Shown in pieces: positions 5,853-13,156 of a stretch of 14,345 bases of DNA. The position numbers and the translations under genes are program-made. Below the pieces are notes generated by a model. That model saw nothing but the letters and a program-made list of their open reading frames with translations. It was not told where the DNA came from and did no database searches. The first letter of the stretch is position 1, and the number at the start of each line of letters is the position of its first letter. Origin of the DNA: an uncultured Clostridia bacterium (lineage in GTDB: Bacteria > Bacillota > Clostridia > Christensenellales > Aristaeellaceae). Location of the stretch: positions 1 through 14,345 of the forward strand of contig CAMJXZ010000045.1 of assembly GCA_946409855.1 (NCBI GenBank). Reading direction: 5' to 3'.

Positions 5853-8318
5853 TCATTCCGGGGCGCAGAGCCTTTGCATCGTTTCCGTTACGTGTTCGCA
5901 GATGCCGGTTCCGTCCCGGAACAGGATCACATACCCGCCCAAAGAGCCTGCTTTCCGCTGGATCACGCTGCACCGCGCGTCCGCGTAGATCACCGCCTTG
6001 TGATTTCCGTTTTTGGCTTCCTGCATGAGGTTGGCGCAGGCGGAGTGTCCGTCCAGCGCGAGCAGCACAGATACCCGCCGCCTGAATATTTCGTAAGAGA
6101 AGCTTTTGTACAGCCCCAGACTGAAGGATTCGATGGCGATGCGGATTTTCGCGCCGCTGTTCAGCATGCGCTTTTTTTCGGCCGGGGAAACCGTGGCGGG
6201 CACAAACGCGAAAACGTCAAAGCGCTGCTTTGCCTGCTCAAGGACGTATTTTTCATACCCGGAAAGATGGTGGCCAATGACGAAAAAAACTTTATCAGGG
6301 TCCGCGGTCCGGATCATGTGATCCAGCAGCCGGATCACATCCGGGCGCAGCCTGGTCTGGTGGTGGATGCTGCCGAAGCTCCCGCCGGCAATGATGACGG
6401 GCAGTTTATCGGGCGGCAGTTCCTTGATCCTGTCCTTGAAAACGATCCGGCTGTCCGACGACGGGCGGCGGCCGGCGGACGCGCCCATGCTGAATGCGCA
6501 GGAGCGAAGCCGCTCCGCAAAAGCCTGTTCTTCATTCAAACCGGCCCCGGTGGCTTTGTCCCAGGCGATGGATTTGATCCGGAAGGCTTCCATGCCCTTA
6601 TTAAGCAGTTCGTCCTCCGTCTGCCGCATCTTCCGCATATCGTCGAAAGAAAGGTGCAGCATGCGCTCCAGGGAAAGCTGCTCGTCGATGGAATTGGTGC
6701 CGTATATGCCGGCTCCGTCCGTCCCCTGCACGCACGGAATCCCGCAGGCAAGGTATTCCTTGAGCGGGTGATGGCTCAGCACGCTCAGGTTGTTCAGCCG
6801 CACGTTGCTGGTGATCTGGAATTCCAGCACCGCGCCGGAATCCTTCAGGTACTCAAGCAGCTGCCTGCCCTTCGCGGTATGCAGGTTTTCCGTGTATAAT
6901 CCGTGCCCGATCCGGAGCTGCGGCATTTTCTGGCCGGGAAGAAGGGCCTGCCGGACGCAGGAAACGCTGTTCCGGACATTGCTGCGGAGACTGTCGTTTT
7001 CGCCCGCGTGGATCCGCATCACGTAACCGGGCACCGCGGCCGCGATGTGCGTCAGCGCGGTCAGCAGCGGCTCCAGGGTGCGGATGTCGTTCATTTCCTC
7101 GCCGATGATATCGCTGCCCGCCACATACGGGTCCTGAATCACCGCCTGAAAGACGCGCAGCTGGTTTTCCGTATCCACGCCGGCAGGCTGGTCTTTGATG
7201 ATCGTCAGCGGGATCCTGCGGAAAGCGGCCAGGAGACGGATGAGGACGCCGGTTTCCCGGGTGACGGCCGGCATGACCCGGTGCATCCGGGAAAGCACCA
7301 GGGGCGCCTGATCTTCTTTCAGCAGGGAGGTATCGGAGATTTCCGCGTAACGCACGCCGAATTTCTGAAAATTCCGGGCGATCCAGAGCAGGATATCCTC
7401 CGCAAGCGTGTTGACCCCGTAAACGGGATGGCTCCTGTCCCGCCGCATCTGCGAAAGATATCCGCGGATTTCCGGGTCCGGAATCAGAGAGATGTCCGGG
7501 TTTTCCATCGGATCATCCGCTTTTTCGCCTTTGGTGAACACGTAGCGGTACAGGTATACTTTTTCCAGGTTGGTAAAAACGGCCTGCCCGTCTTTCAGGA
7601 TGGCCAGGGACGTGCGGATGCGGTCGAGGTTATAGGAGGCGTCCTCCGGGTTTTTCAGGATCAGGCGGGCAAAATTGATAAAGGTGTTGTCATTGATCCG
7701 CCTTTCCAGATATTTCCCCTGCAGGGGAGAATCCCGGAAAGAAAGGGCGGTTTGCTCTCTGGCCGCCCGGAGAAAGGCCTCCTGGGCGTCGCTCAGCTTC
7801 AGGGAAAGCTTCCGGATGTAGTACAGCGGATAGCGGATCTGATGATGAACGCCCAGCGCGATCAGGAGATCCGGCGGGAGATTGGCGTTCATATGGGCGT
7901 GCAGATCGCTGTGGAATTTGCATTCGGAGCGGATATAGCTTTTGACCAGCGTCTGCCTGATATCGAGCCGGTAATCCTTCGTCTGGCTCATGAGCGTCTT
8001 GGCGATGGCGGGCATGGTGGCCTTTCGTTCCATCGTGCCGTCCGGGTAAATATTGGCTACCTTCGTATCGCCCAGGCGGAGGATATAGACTTCCCGGTTT
8101 TCGGCATCCAGATAACAGGGAATCTCTCCGCGGATCACCCTGAAGCCGGTTTCCGCCTCTTCGGAAAGAGGAAGCCCGCACAGCTTGGCCAGATTGGTGA
8201 TCAGGTTGCCGCTCCGATGATGCGGCGTCCGCAGAACATAGGACAGCCTTCCGGCTTCCATGTTCATATCGACCACGACATCTTTTTCCTGATCCAGACA
8301 GAAAGTTCCGAAGTGCAT
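5853..8318 (-). CDS. Adenosine/AMP-deaminase-type metallohydrolase fused to a SLOG-like domain
   Basis: This protein has 821 residues from ATG 8318. Residues 1 to about 125 form an N-terminal domain that I do not recognise. A deaminase-type TIM-barrel region follows (about 130-590): HxH in SDLHAHM (H140, H142), HAGE (437-440), RIGHG (469-473), TSN (503-505) and TDGAG (533-537). In adenosine deaminases these positions bind the catalytic zinc and activate water. The second Asp of the usual TDDP is Gly here, and the first two metal motifs are about 295 residues apart, against roughly 200 in mammalian adenosine deaminase. The C-terminal region (about 638-804) begins VIIAGGSFGS and contains VFFVIGHHLSGYE and FRRRVSVLLALDG, an alternating beta-alpha pattern like SLOG/LOG/DprA Rossmannoid domains (inference). 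Probable role: deamination of an adenine nucleoside, nucleotide or related purine, with the C-terminal domain sensing or processing a nucleotide. Large multidomain deaminases include RdrB of RADAR; no partner ATPase is present here. It lies 62 bp downstream of the zinc-ribbon gene. Confidence 0.85.
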   Translation of the reverse strand: MHFGTFCLDQEKDVVVDMNMEAGRLSYVLRTPHHRSGNLITNLAKLCGLPLSEEAETGFRVIRGEIPCYLDAENREVYILRLGDTKVANIYPDGTMERKATMPAIAKTLMSQTKDYRLDIRQTLVKSYIRSECKFHSDLHAHMNANLPPDLLIALGVHHQIRYPLYYIRKLSLKLSDAQEAFLRAAREQTALSFRDSPLQGKYLERRINDNTFINFARLILKNPEDASYNLDRIRTSLAILKDGQAVFTNLEKVYLYRYVFTKGEKADDPMENPDISLIPDPEIRGYLSQMRRDRSHPVYGVNTLAEDILLWIARNFQKFGVRYAEISDTSLLKEDQAPLVLSRMHRVMPAVTRETGVLIRLLAAFRRIPLTIIKDQPAGVDTENQLRVFQAVIQDPYVAGSDIIGEEMNDIRTLEPLLTALTHIAAAVPGYVMRIHAGENDSLRSNVRNSVSCVRQALLPGQKMPQLRIGHGLYTENLHTAKGRQLLEYLKDSGAVLEFQITSNVRLNNLSVLSHHPLKEYLACGIPCVQGTDGAGIYGTNSIDEQLSLERMLHLSFDDMRKMRQTEDELLNKGMEAFRIKSIAWDKATGAGLNEEQAFAERLRSCAFSMGASAGRRPSSDSRIVFKDRIKELPPDKLPVIIAGGSFGSIHHQTRLRPDVIRLLDHMIRTADPDKVFFVIGHHLSGYEKYVLEQAKQRFDVFAFVPATVSPAEKKRMLNSGAKIRIAIESFSLGLYKSFSYEIFRRRVSVLLALDGHSACANLMQEAKNGNHKAVIYADARCSVIQRKAGSLGGYVILFRDGTGICEHVTETMQRLCAPE

Positions 8319-8323
8319 GAGGT

Positions 8324-8329
8324 CTCCTT
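8324..8329 (-). promoter_or_regulatory. Ribosome-binding site deciding the deaminase start
   Basis: AAGGAG on the minus strand, 5 nt upstream of ATG 8318. The open frame extends 14 codons further to an ATG at 8360, but that start would place this strong site inside the coding sequence and has no site of its own. Confidence 0.75.
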
Positions 8330-8380
8330 CCGCTCCGGTCGAAGGTCCATGGAAAAACACGGGCTTAAAGAAGGACCGAT

Positions 8381-10204
8381 TTATGGCTTATATGTGTACG
8401 TATACCTTCCGACCAGCCAGGGGCAGCCGTTGTAGGAACCGAAGGCGTCCCCGTAGATCCGCAGCGTGTCGCCAACATGCCAGGTTTCTTTGGACATGTT
8501 GTCCAGCAGCACCATGCGGGATACCGTTTCCGTCCCTGTTTCCATCAGCGCGCGCTGCGGGGAATCCGAAAGGATTTCGGTGATGGTTCCCTTGCAGACG
8601 TAGATGGTCATGTTCTTGACGCGGGTGTTGAGGGTGTCCAGGAACTGGGTGTAGTTATAGGCGTCCATCGGCCAGGCGGCGGAAGTGTAGTTCCTGGCGG
8701 AGGGCACGTGATATACGTCGAAATTGACGACCGTCGTGGTTTTGCCGGGATAGGACGCCTCAATGGAGATGGTGTTCATGCCGATCTTGTTGAAAATGGC
8801 GGTAAAGGAGAATTTGCCGGTGGCGATCAGCTGCGAGGTATCCAGGTCCTTATGGTCGGACAGCACGCGGATCGTCGCCTTGTTGAGCGTGGTGCCGCTG
8901 ACCGACATCTCGTTGTCCATCTGCCCGGCCACGCCGCCGTTCCAGCTTTCGCTGATGTTGGAATCCAGTTCCAGAAGGATGTCTTGCTTTTCCCTGAACA
9001 GGGTCATGACCAGGGTGTTTTTCCGGTAATACTTTGTCTGGCACTCGATGACGATGTCGTTGTTCCCGATCGGCTGCACCGTGGCGTTATAGGAAATCAG
9101 GCCGTCCTGGGAACTGACCAGGTCGGAATAGTTCTCCCCGTTGATGGTGACGGTGCTGCCCCGTTCCACCCGGAACTGGATCTGATACTTCGGGCGGCTG
9201 TTGACTTCGACATAGGTGACGTCCGGAGAAACCAGCGTAATGGGGGAAAGGGGGACGTCGACGTCAAAATGCAGGATGTCCATGCGCCGCCTTTCGCCGT
9301 TGGCGGTCTCCAGGTAGGGCGTCATGGTGACGTGGAAAACAGGCTCCGTCAGGTCTTCGACATCCTCATACCATTTGTAATCGGGGATTTCGAAGGTGAC
9401 ATAGCCGCCGCTCGCGATGCCGGGCATATGCAGCTCTTTGATGTGGATCTTGGAGCCGTCTTCCGCGGGGATCTTGATGATGTGCGCGGGCAGGTCGTCA
9501 TAGATTGACGTGGTAATGATGACGTTGTCCTGCAGGTTGGAATGCTCCTCCATGAAAAAAGGCGGCAGCTTCAAAAAATAGCAGCCCGTCAGGCCGGCGC
9601 CGGCCAGCAGGAGGAGGACCGCCAGAGACCGGATCAGCTTGCCCAGTTTGGCCTTTCTCTGTGGGCGGAGCATCCGGCTGGGGGTGTCGTCCTGATAGAT
9701 CGAGTGAATATACCGTCCGTCCGCCAGCACGCCCTGCACATCGATCTGATCGCCGTGGTAATCATCATAATCGATGGTCTGGACGTCCGCTGAGGACGCG
9801 GCGCGCGGCCGGTTCTGGGCGGCAGGCTCCATCTGCGCTTCTTCCGGGTCGGTCATGATGTAGCGTCTGCGGGTCGTATTCTGGCGGCGGCGCCCTGTGC
9901 GGTTGGTCAGCCGGGCGTACGGCTGGGTTTCCGCCTCGCGGAGACGGCGCTGCTCTTCATACCCGCGCAGCCGGCGGTCGCGCAGGGATTCCATTTCCTG
10001 CGCCAGGGTATCGCCCTGATCCGGAGACTGCTCGATGTTGCCGTTTTCATCTACGTCAAAATAAATCCTGTCGGGCCGGCTGTCGCGCAGTTCTTCTTTC
10101 CATGATTTATCTGGATGGGCATCATCAGCGGTCAAAACGGTTCCGCAGCGAAAGCAGCGGGGCAGGGAATCACGGTTCCAGGTACCGCAATGAGGACATT
10201 TCAT
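8381..10204 (-). CDS. Zinc-ribbon single-pass membrane protein with OB-like C-terminus
   Basis: This protein has 607 residues from ATG 10204. A four-cysteine zinc ribbon lies at the very N-terminus (MKCPHCG, then CFRCG; Cys3, 6, 17, 20). A charged, Arg/Glu/Gln-rich cytoplasmic stretch of about 170 residues follows, probably coiled or disordered, then one transmembrane helix (about 191-211, LIRSLAVLLLLAGAGLTGCYF). About 395 residues would lie outside the membrane. They are rich in beta strands with Ig-like spacing, and the last 85 or so (YVCKGTITEIL, VGDTLRIYGDA, YTYTYKP) resemble a small OB-fold domain. I do not recognise a named family. Similar zinc-ribbon plus TM plus beta-rich proteins are common and uncharacterised in Clostridia, and may link a cytoplasmic signal to the envelope. 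The deaminase gene follows 62 bp downstream. The frame is open further upstream to TTG 10252 and ATG 10246, but GGAGG (10216-10220) fits ATG 10204. No good promoter was found upstream on this strand. Confidence 0.8.
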   Translation of the reverse strand: MKCPHCGTWNRDSLPRCFRCGTVLTADDAHPDKSWKEELRDSRPDRIYFDVDENGNIEQSPDQGDTLAQEMESLRDRRLRGYEEQRRLREAETQPYARLTNRTGRRRQNTTRRRYIMTDPEEAQMEPAAQNRPRAASSADVQTIDYDDYHGDQIDVQGVLADGRYIHSIYQDDTPSRMLRPQRKAKLGKLIRSLAVLLLLAGAGLTGCYFLKLPPFFMEEHSNLQDNVIITTSIYDDLPAHIIKIPAEDGSKIHIKELHMPGIASGGYVTFEIPDYKWYEDVEDLTEPVFHVTMTPYLETANGERRRMDILHFDVDVPLSPITLVSPDVTYVEVNSRPKYQIQFRVERGSTVTINGENYSDLVSSQDGLISYNATVQPIGNNDIVIECQTKYYRKNTLVMTLFREKQDILLELDSNISESWNGGVAGQMDNEMSVSGTTLNKATIRVLSDHKDLDTSQLIATGKFSFTAIFNKIGMNTISIEASYPGKTTTVVNFDVYHVPSARNYTSAAWPMDAYNYTQFLDTLNTRVKNMTIYVCKGTITEILSDSPQRALMETGTETVSRMVLLDNMSKETWHVGDTLRIYGDAFGSYNGCPWLVGRYTYTYKP

Positions 10205-10215
10205 CTTCCGGGAAT

Positions 10216-10220
10216 CCTCC
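10216..10220 (-). promoter_or_regulatory. Ribosome-binding site of the zinc-ribbon gene
   Basis: GGAGG on the minus strand, 11 nt before ATG 10204, a slightly long spacing. The resulting protein begins MKCPHCG, with the zinc ribbon at the extreme N-terminus as is usual for such proteins. The alternative starts at 10246 and 10252 have no comparable site. Confidence 0.6.
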
Positions 10221-10357
10221 AAACAAGAATGAGAACAATCTCCCATATTCAATTATTCTGCGTCCTTTTTAAAAAACCTTTTCAAAAACGGAAACAGAAT
10301 TGTAAAAATTCGAACGGGACTCTTCCGCGGCGGCCTGTCTTCCCGTCAAATCCGTAC

Positions 10358-10387
10358 TTTACAAAATGCTTTTCTGTCGCTTATAAT
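10358..10387 (+). promoter_or_regulatory. Sigma-A promoter of dxs-tlyA
   Basis: -35 TTTACA (10358-10363), an 18-bp spacer and a perfect -10 TATAAT (10382-10387). Transcription should start near 10394, about 25 nt before the TTG start of dxs. The ATG at 10386 that opens the longest frame lies inside the -10 box and so cannot be in the transcript. Confidence 0.82.
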
Positions 10388-10401
10388 GTCCATACATTCG
10401 G

Positions 10402-10408
10402 AAGGAGG
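10402..10408 (+). promoter_or_regulatory. Ribosome-binding site of dxs
   Basis: AAGGAGG, 10 nt upstream of TTG 10419. It decides the start of dxs in favour of the TTG codon. Confidence 0.75.
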
Positions 10409-10418
10409 CAGTCAAGCG

Positions 10419-12296
10419 TTGCTGGAACGGATTCATTCACCGGAAGACCTGAAGAAGATGGACCCCGGCCAACTGGAAAGCCTGGCGGGCGAGATCCGCA
10501 GTGAGATTCTTCAGACGGTTTCCCGGAACGGCGGACATCTCGCTTCCAACCTGGGCGTGGTGGAGCTGACCATCGCGCTGCTGCGCGTGTTCAGCCCGCC
10601 GGAGGATAAGATTCTGTTTGACGTCGGCCATCAGTGCTATGTTTATAAACTGCTGACCGGCCGGTATGACCGTTTTTCGACGCTCCGGGAATGGCAGGGA
10701 ATCAGCGGGTTCCCGCAGCCGCAGGAAAGCGAATACGATCCGTTTACGGCGGGGCACGCCTCCACATCGATTTCCGCGGCGGTCGGTCTTTGCCGTTCCA
10801 GGGATCTGCTTCATCAGGATTATCATGTGATTTCGGTCGTGGGAGACGGCGCGCTGACAGGCGGCATGTGCTACGAAGCGCTGAATGACGCCGGCAGCAG
10901 CAAGGAGCCCATGATCGTCATCGTCAACGACAACGGCATGTCGATCTCCGGCAATACGGGCGCGCTTTCCAAATACCTGACCTATATGCGGGTCAGCAAG
11001 GGCTGGATCAATATCAAAAAAGGCATTTCTTCCGTGCTGGAACACATTCCCCTGGTCGGGCAGCCGATGCTCAAAGCCTTCACCGGCGCGAAGGATCACA
11101 TCCGCAACATCTTTGTGCACGACAAGTATTTTTCCGCGCTGGGCTTCCGCTATTTCGGGCCGATCGACGGGCACAACGAAGCAGCGCTGGAAAAGACGCT
11201 GACGCGCGTTAGGACGCTCCGGGAGCCAGTGGTCATCCACATCATCACGCAGAAAGGGCACGGCTACCAGCCGGCGGAGAACCAGCCGGACGTATACCAC
11301 GGCATTCCGCCGTTTTATGTGGAAAGCGGCGCGGTACGGCGTCTTTCGTCCAAAAAGTCGTTCGGCCATGAAGCGGCGCGGCATCTGCTGGACAAAAGCG
11401 AAACGGATCAGCGGATTGCCGTTGTGTGCGCCGCCATGACGGACGGAACCGGCTTTGCGGACTGGAAACAGCGGTGCCCGGACCGGATTTTCGATGTAGG
11501 CATCGCGGAAGAACATGCCGTTACCATGGCGGCCGGCATGGCCAAAGGAGGCCTCCGTCCCGTTGCGGCGATCTATGATACGTTCCTGCAGCGCGCGTAC
11601 GACCAGATGCTGGTGGACGTATGCCAGCAGAAGCTGCCGGTGCTGTTCCTGATGGACCGCGCCGGTTTCAGCGGCCCGGACGGGGCGACGCATCACGGAC
11701 TGTTCGGCCTGAGCTATCTGCTGCCCATGCCAGATATGCGCGTATACTGCCCGGCCTGCGCCGGACAGTTGACGGAAGCGATTGATTACGCGCTCAGGCA
11801 GGATGGGCCGGCCGCCATCCGCTATCCCCGGTCAGAGCCTCACTGGACGGAAGCGGATGAAGCGCTGCTCCGGGACGCTGAGCGCTGGAACGTGCTGCGC
11901 GAGGGATCGGACTGCGCGCTGCTTTCCGTCGGCACGATCGCGGAAGAAGCGGTCCAGGCGCACGGTCTGCTTGCCGGAGAAGGCATTTCCTGCCGGGTAT
12001 ATTCCTGCTGCAGAATCAAGCCTTTAGATACGGAAACCCTTGAACCGCTTTTAAAAGAAGGCATTCCGGTCTTTACGCTGGAAGAGCATCAGAAAACGGG
12101 CGGGTTCGGCACGTACCTGACGCTGTACTGCCAGCAGCATCATTTCCCCGCGCCGGTTCATCTGTTCGCGGTAGAGGACCGGTTCGTGCCCCACGGGGAC
12201 CGCAGGGAGCTTCTTTCCCTGTGCGGGCTGGACGCGGCGGCGGTTGCCGCTTCCATCAGGCGGCTGATGAACGGAAAAACGGAGAATCACACATGA
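10419..12296 (+). CDS. dxs: 1-deoxy-D-xylulose-5-phosphate synthase
   Basis: The enzyme condenses pyruvate with glyceraldehyde 3-phosphate to give 1-deoxy-D-xylulose 5-phosphate, the first step of the non-mevalonate isoprenoid pathway and a source of thiamine and pyridoxal precursors. It is a cytoplasmic, thiamine-diphosphate-dependent homodimer. The length of 625 residues is normal. Motifs in order: SNLGVVELT (about 43), DVGHQCYVYKLLTGR (about 68-82), GHASTSISAAVGL, the thiamine-diphosphate/Mg motif VGDGALTGG (about 141-149) with NDNGMSIS, FGPIDGHN, FDVGIAEEHAVT with the catalytic Glu at about 364, and DRAGFSGPDGATHHG. The usual FDLSYL after that motif reads FGLSYL, and YHGIPPFYVESG differs from the common FHG-GPFD-TG form, so this is a somewhat divergent copy. 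The TTG start at 10419 gives an N-terminus (LLERIHSPEDLKK) aligned with other clostridial Dxs proteins and fits AAGGAGG upstream. The stop overlaps the tlyA start (ATGA, 12293-12296). Confidence 0.95.
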   Translation: MLERIHSPEDLKKMDPGQLESLAGEIRSEILQTVSRNGGHLASNLGVVELTIALLRVFSPPEDKILFDVGHQCYVYKLLTGRYDRFSTLREWQGISGFPQPQESEYDPFTAGHASTSISAAVGLCRSRDLLHQDYHVISVVGDGALTGGMCYEALNDAGSSKEPMIVIVNDNGMSISGNTGALSKYLTYMRVSKGWINIKKGISSVLEHIPLVGQPMLKAFTGAKDHIRNIFVHDKYFSALGFRYFGPIDGHNEAALEKTLTRVRTLREPVVIHIITQKGHGYQPAENQPDVYHGIPPFYVESGAVRRLSSKKSFGHEAARHLLDKSETDQRIAVVCAAMTDGTGFADWKQRCPDRIFDVGIAEEHAVTMAAGMAKGGLRPVAAIYDTFLQRAYDQMLVDVCQQKLPVLFLMDRAGFSGPDGATHHGLFGLSYLLPMPDMRVYCPACAGQLTEAIDYALRQDGPAAIRYPRSEPHWTEADEALLRDAERWNVLREGSDCALLSVGTIAEEAVQAHGLLAGEGISCRVYSCCRIKPLDTETLEPLLKEGIPVFTLEEHQKTGGFGTYLTLYCQQHHFPAPVHLFAVEDRFVPHGDRRELLSLCGLDAAAVAASIRRLMNGKTENHT

Positions 12297-13096
12297 AAAC
12301 ACGCGCGGATGTTCTGCTGGCCCGCCGCCCGGAGGTAAAAAGCCGGGAGGAAGCGCAGGCGCTGATCATGGCGGGCCAGGCGTATATCGGGGAAAAGCGG
12401 ATCAATAAACCCTCCGAAATGTATGAAGAGGACACGGAAATCATCCTCCGCGGCCCGGTCAACCGCCTGGCCAGCAGAGGATATCATAAGCTTGAAAAGG
12501 GCATCCGTGCCTTCGGCGCTCAGGTCGGCGGGAAAGTCTGCATGGATATCGGCGCGGCGGCCGGCGGGTTTACCGATGTGCTGCTCAGAAACGGCGCGGC
12601 GCACGTATATGCCATTGACGTGGGGTATGGCCAGTTTGATTACCGGCTGAGCCTTGATGAGCGGGTCACCGTCATGGAACGCACCAACGCGAGAAACCTG
12701 ACGGAGGATATGTTCCCGCTCCGCCCGAACCTGGCGGTCATGGATGTATCCTTCATTTCCATCTGCCTGATCCTGCCCACCGCCGCCGGGATCATGGGGG
12801 AAAGCGGGCAGTTTATCACGCTGGTCAAGCCGCAGTTTGAGGCGGGCCGCGGGATGGTCGGCAAGAACGGCGTCGTCCGGGAGGAAAGCACCCACCGGGA
12901 GGTGCTGCGGAAGATCTGCGATTTCGCACCTTCCTTCGGCTGGTCGGTCCGGCAGCTGACCTATTCGCCCATTAAGGGGCCGAAGGGAAACATCGAATTC
13001 CTGGCGGATATCCGGCCGGGGGAAGCTGAACCGGTTCCGGATTCAGTGATTTTTCGGCTGGTCCGGGAAGCGCACGAAACGCTGGACCGGGACTGA
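12293..13096 (+). CDS. tlyA: TlyA-family rRNA methyltransferase / hemolysin A
   Basis: This 267-residue protein has an N-terminal S4 RNA-binding domain (residues 1-60) followed by an FtsJ/RrmJ-type S-adenosylmethionine methyltransferase domain. Motif I is DIGAAAGGFTD (85-95), and the probable catalytic K-D-K-E set is K66 (SRGYHKLEKG), D151 (MDVSFIS), K179 (LVKPQFE) and E235 (KGNIEFL). TlyA of mycobacteria is a 2'-O-methyltransferase of 16S and 23S rRNA that confers capreomycin sensitivity; many clostridial members carry the hemolysin A name only by homology. The common YVSRGGxKL reads LASRGYHKL here, a minor change. The start is ATG 12293, overlapping the dxs stop, with GGAG 8 nt upstream; the open frame reaches further back to 12221 only as overlap with dxs. 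The dxs-tlyA order is usual in Clostridia, although nadK and argR do not follow here. Its stop codon lies inside the terminator stem. Confidence 0.93.
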   Translation: MKTRADVLLARRPEVKSREEAQALIMAGQAYIGEKRINKPSEMYEEDTEIILRGPVNRLASRGYHKLEKGIRAFGAQVGGKVCMDIGAAAGGFTDVLLRNGAAHVYAIDVGYGQFDYRLSLDERVTVMERTNARNLTEDMFPLRPNLAVMDVSFISICLILPTAAGIMGESGQFITLVKPQFEAGRGMVGKNGVVREESTHREVLRKICDFAPSFGWSVRQLTYSPIKGPKGNIEFLADIRPGEAEPVPDSVIFRLVREAHETLDRD

Positions 13097-13145
13097 TCAA
13101 AAAAACGGATGGCGGTTTGATGGACGCCATCCGTTTTTTTGATCA
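13094..13145. terminator. Bidirectional rho-independent terminator
   Basis: Perfect inverted repeat with 21-bp arms (13094-13114 and 13125-13145) around a 10-nt loop. The core stem CGGATGGCG/CGCCATCCG is flanked by A7 on the left and T7 on the right, so it works as an intrinsic terminator on both strands. It serves tlyA from the left and the convergent esterase gene (stop at 13157) from the right. The left arm begins with the tlyA stop codon. Confidence 0.93.
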
Positions 13146-13156
13146 GACAGTCAGAT

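Noticed and set aside
5847..6899. Plus-strand open frame of 350 codons
   Set aside because: It is antisense to the C-terminal half of the deaminase and is a compositional shadow in GC-rich sequence.
8319..8345. Possible small hairpin (CCTTC ... GAAGG) hiding the ribosome-binding site of the deaminase
   Set aside because: Only 5 bp with a 10-nt loop; too weak to claim regulation.
6903..8435. Plus-strand open frame of 510 codons
   Set aside because: It is antisense to the deaminase gene, which carries recognisable catalytic motifs; the plus-strand product has shadow-like composition and no motif.
8477..9508. Plus-strand open frame of 343 codons
   Set aside because: It is antisense to the exterior part of the zinc-ribbon membrane protein; no ribosome-binding site or motif was seen.
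9572..9600. Lipobox-like LTGC at the end of the TM helix of the zinc-ribbon protein
   Set aside because: It follows a cytoplasmic region of about 190 residues, so it is not a normal lipoprotein signal peptide; the match is short and could be chance.
5853..10204. Complete RADAR system
   Set aside because: Only a deaminase-type protein is present; no RdrA-like ATPase lies in the window, and the resemblance to RdrB is at architecture level only.
10245..10340. Possible promoter for the zinc-ribbon gene (AATAAT-like -10, TTGAAA)
   Set aside because: The -35-like element is about 22 bp from the -10-like element, which is outside useful spacing; the region is simply AT-rich.
10437..11696. Minus-strand open frame of 419 codons
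   Set aside because: It is antisense to dxs, whose conserved motifs make the plus strand certain.
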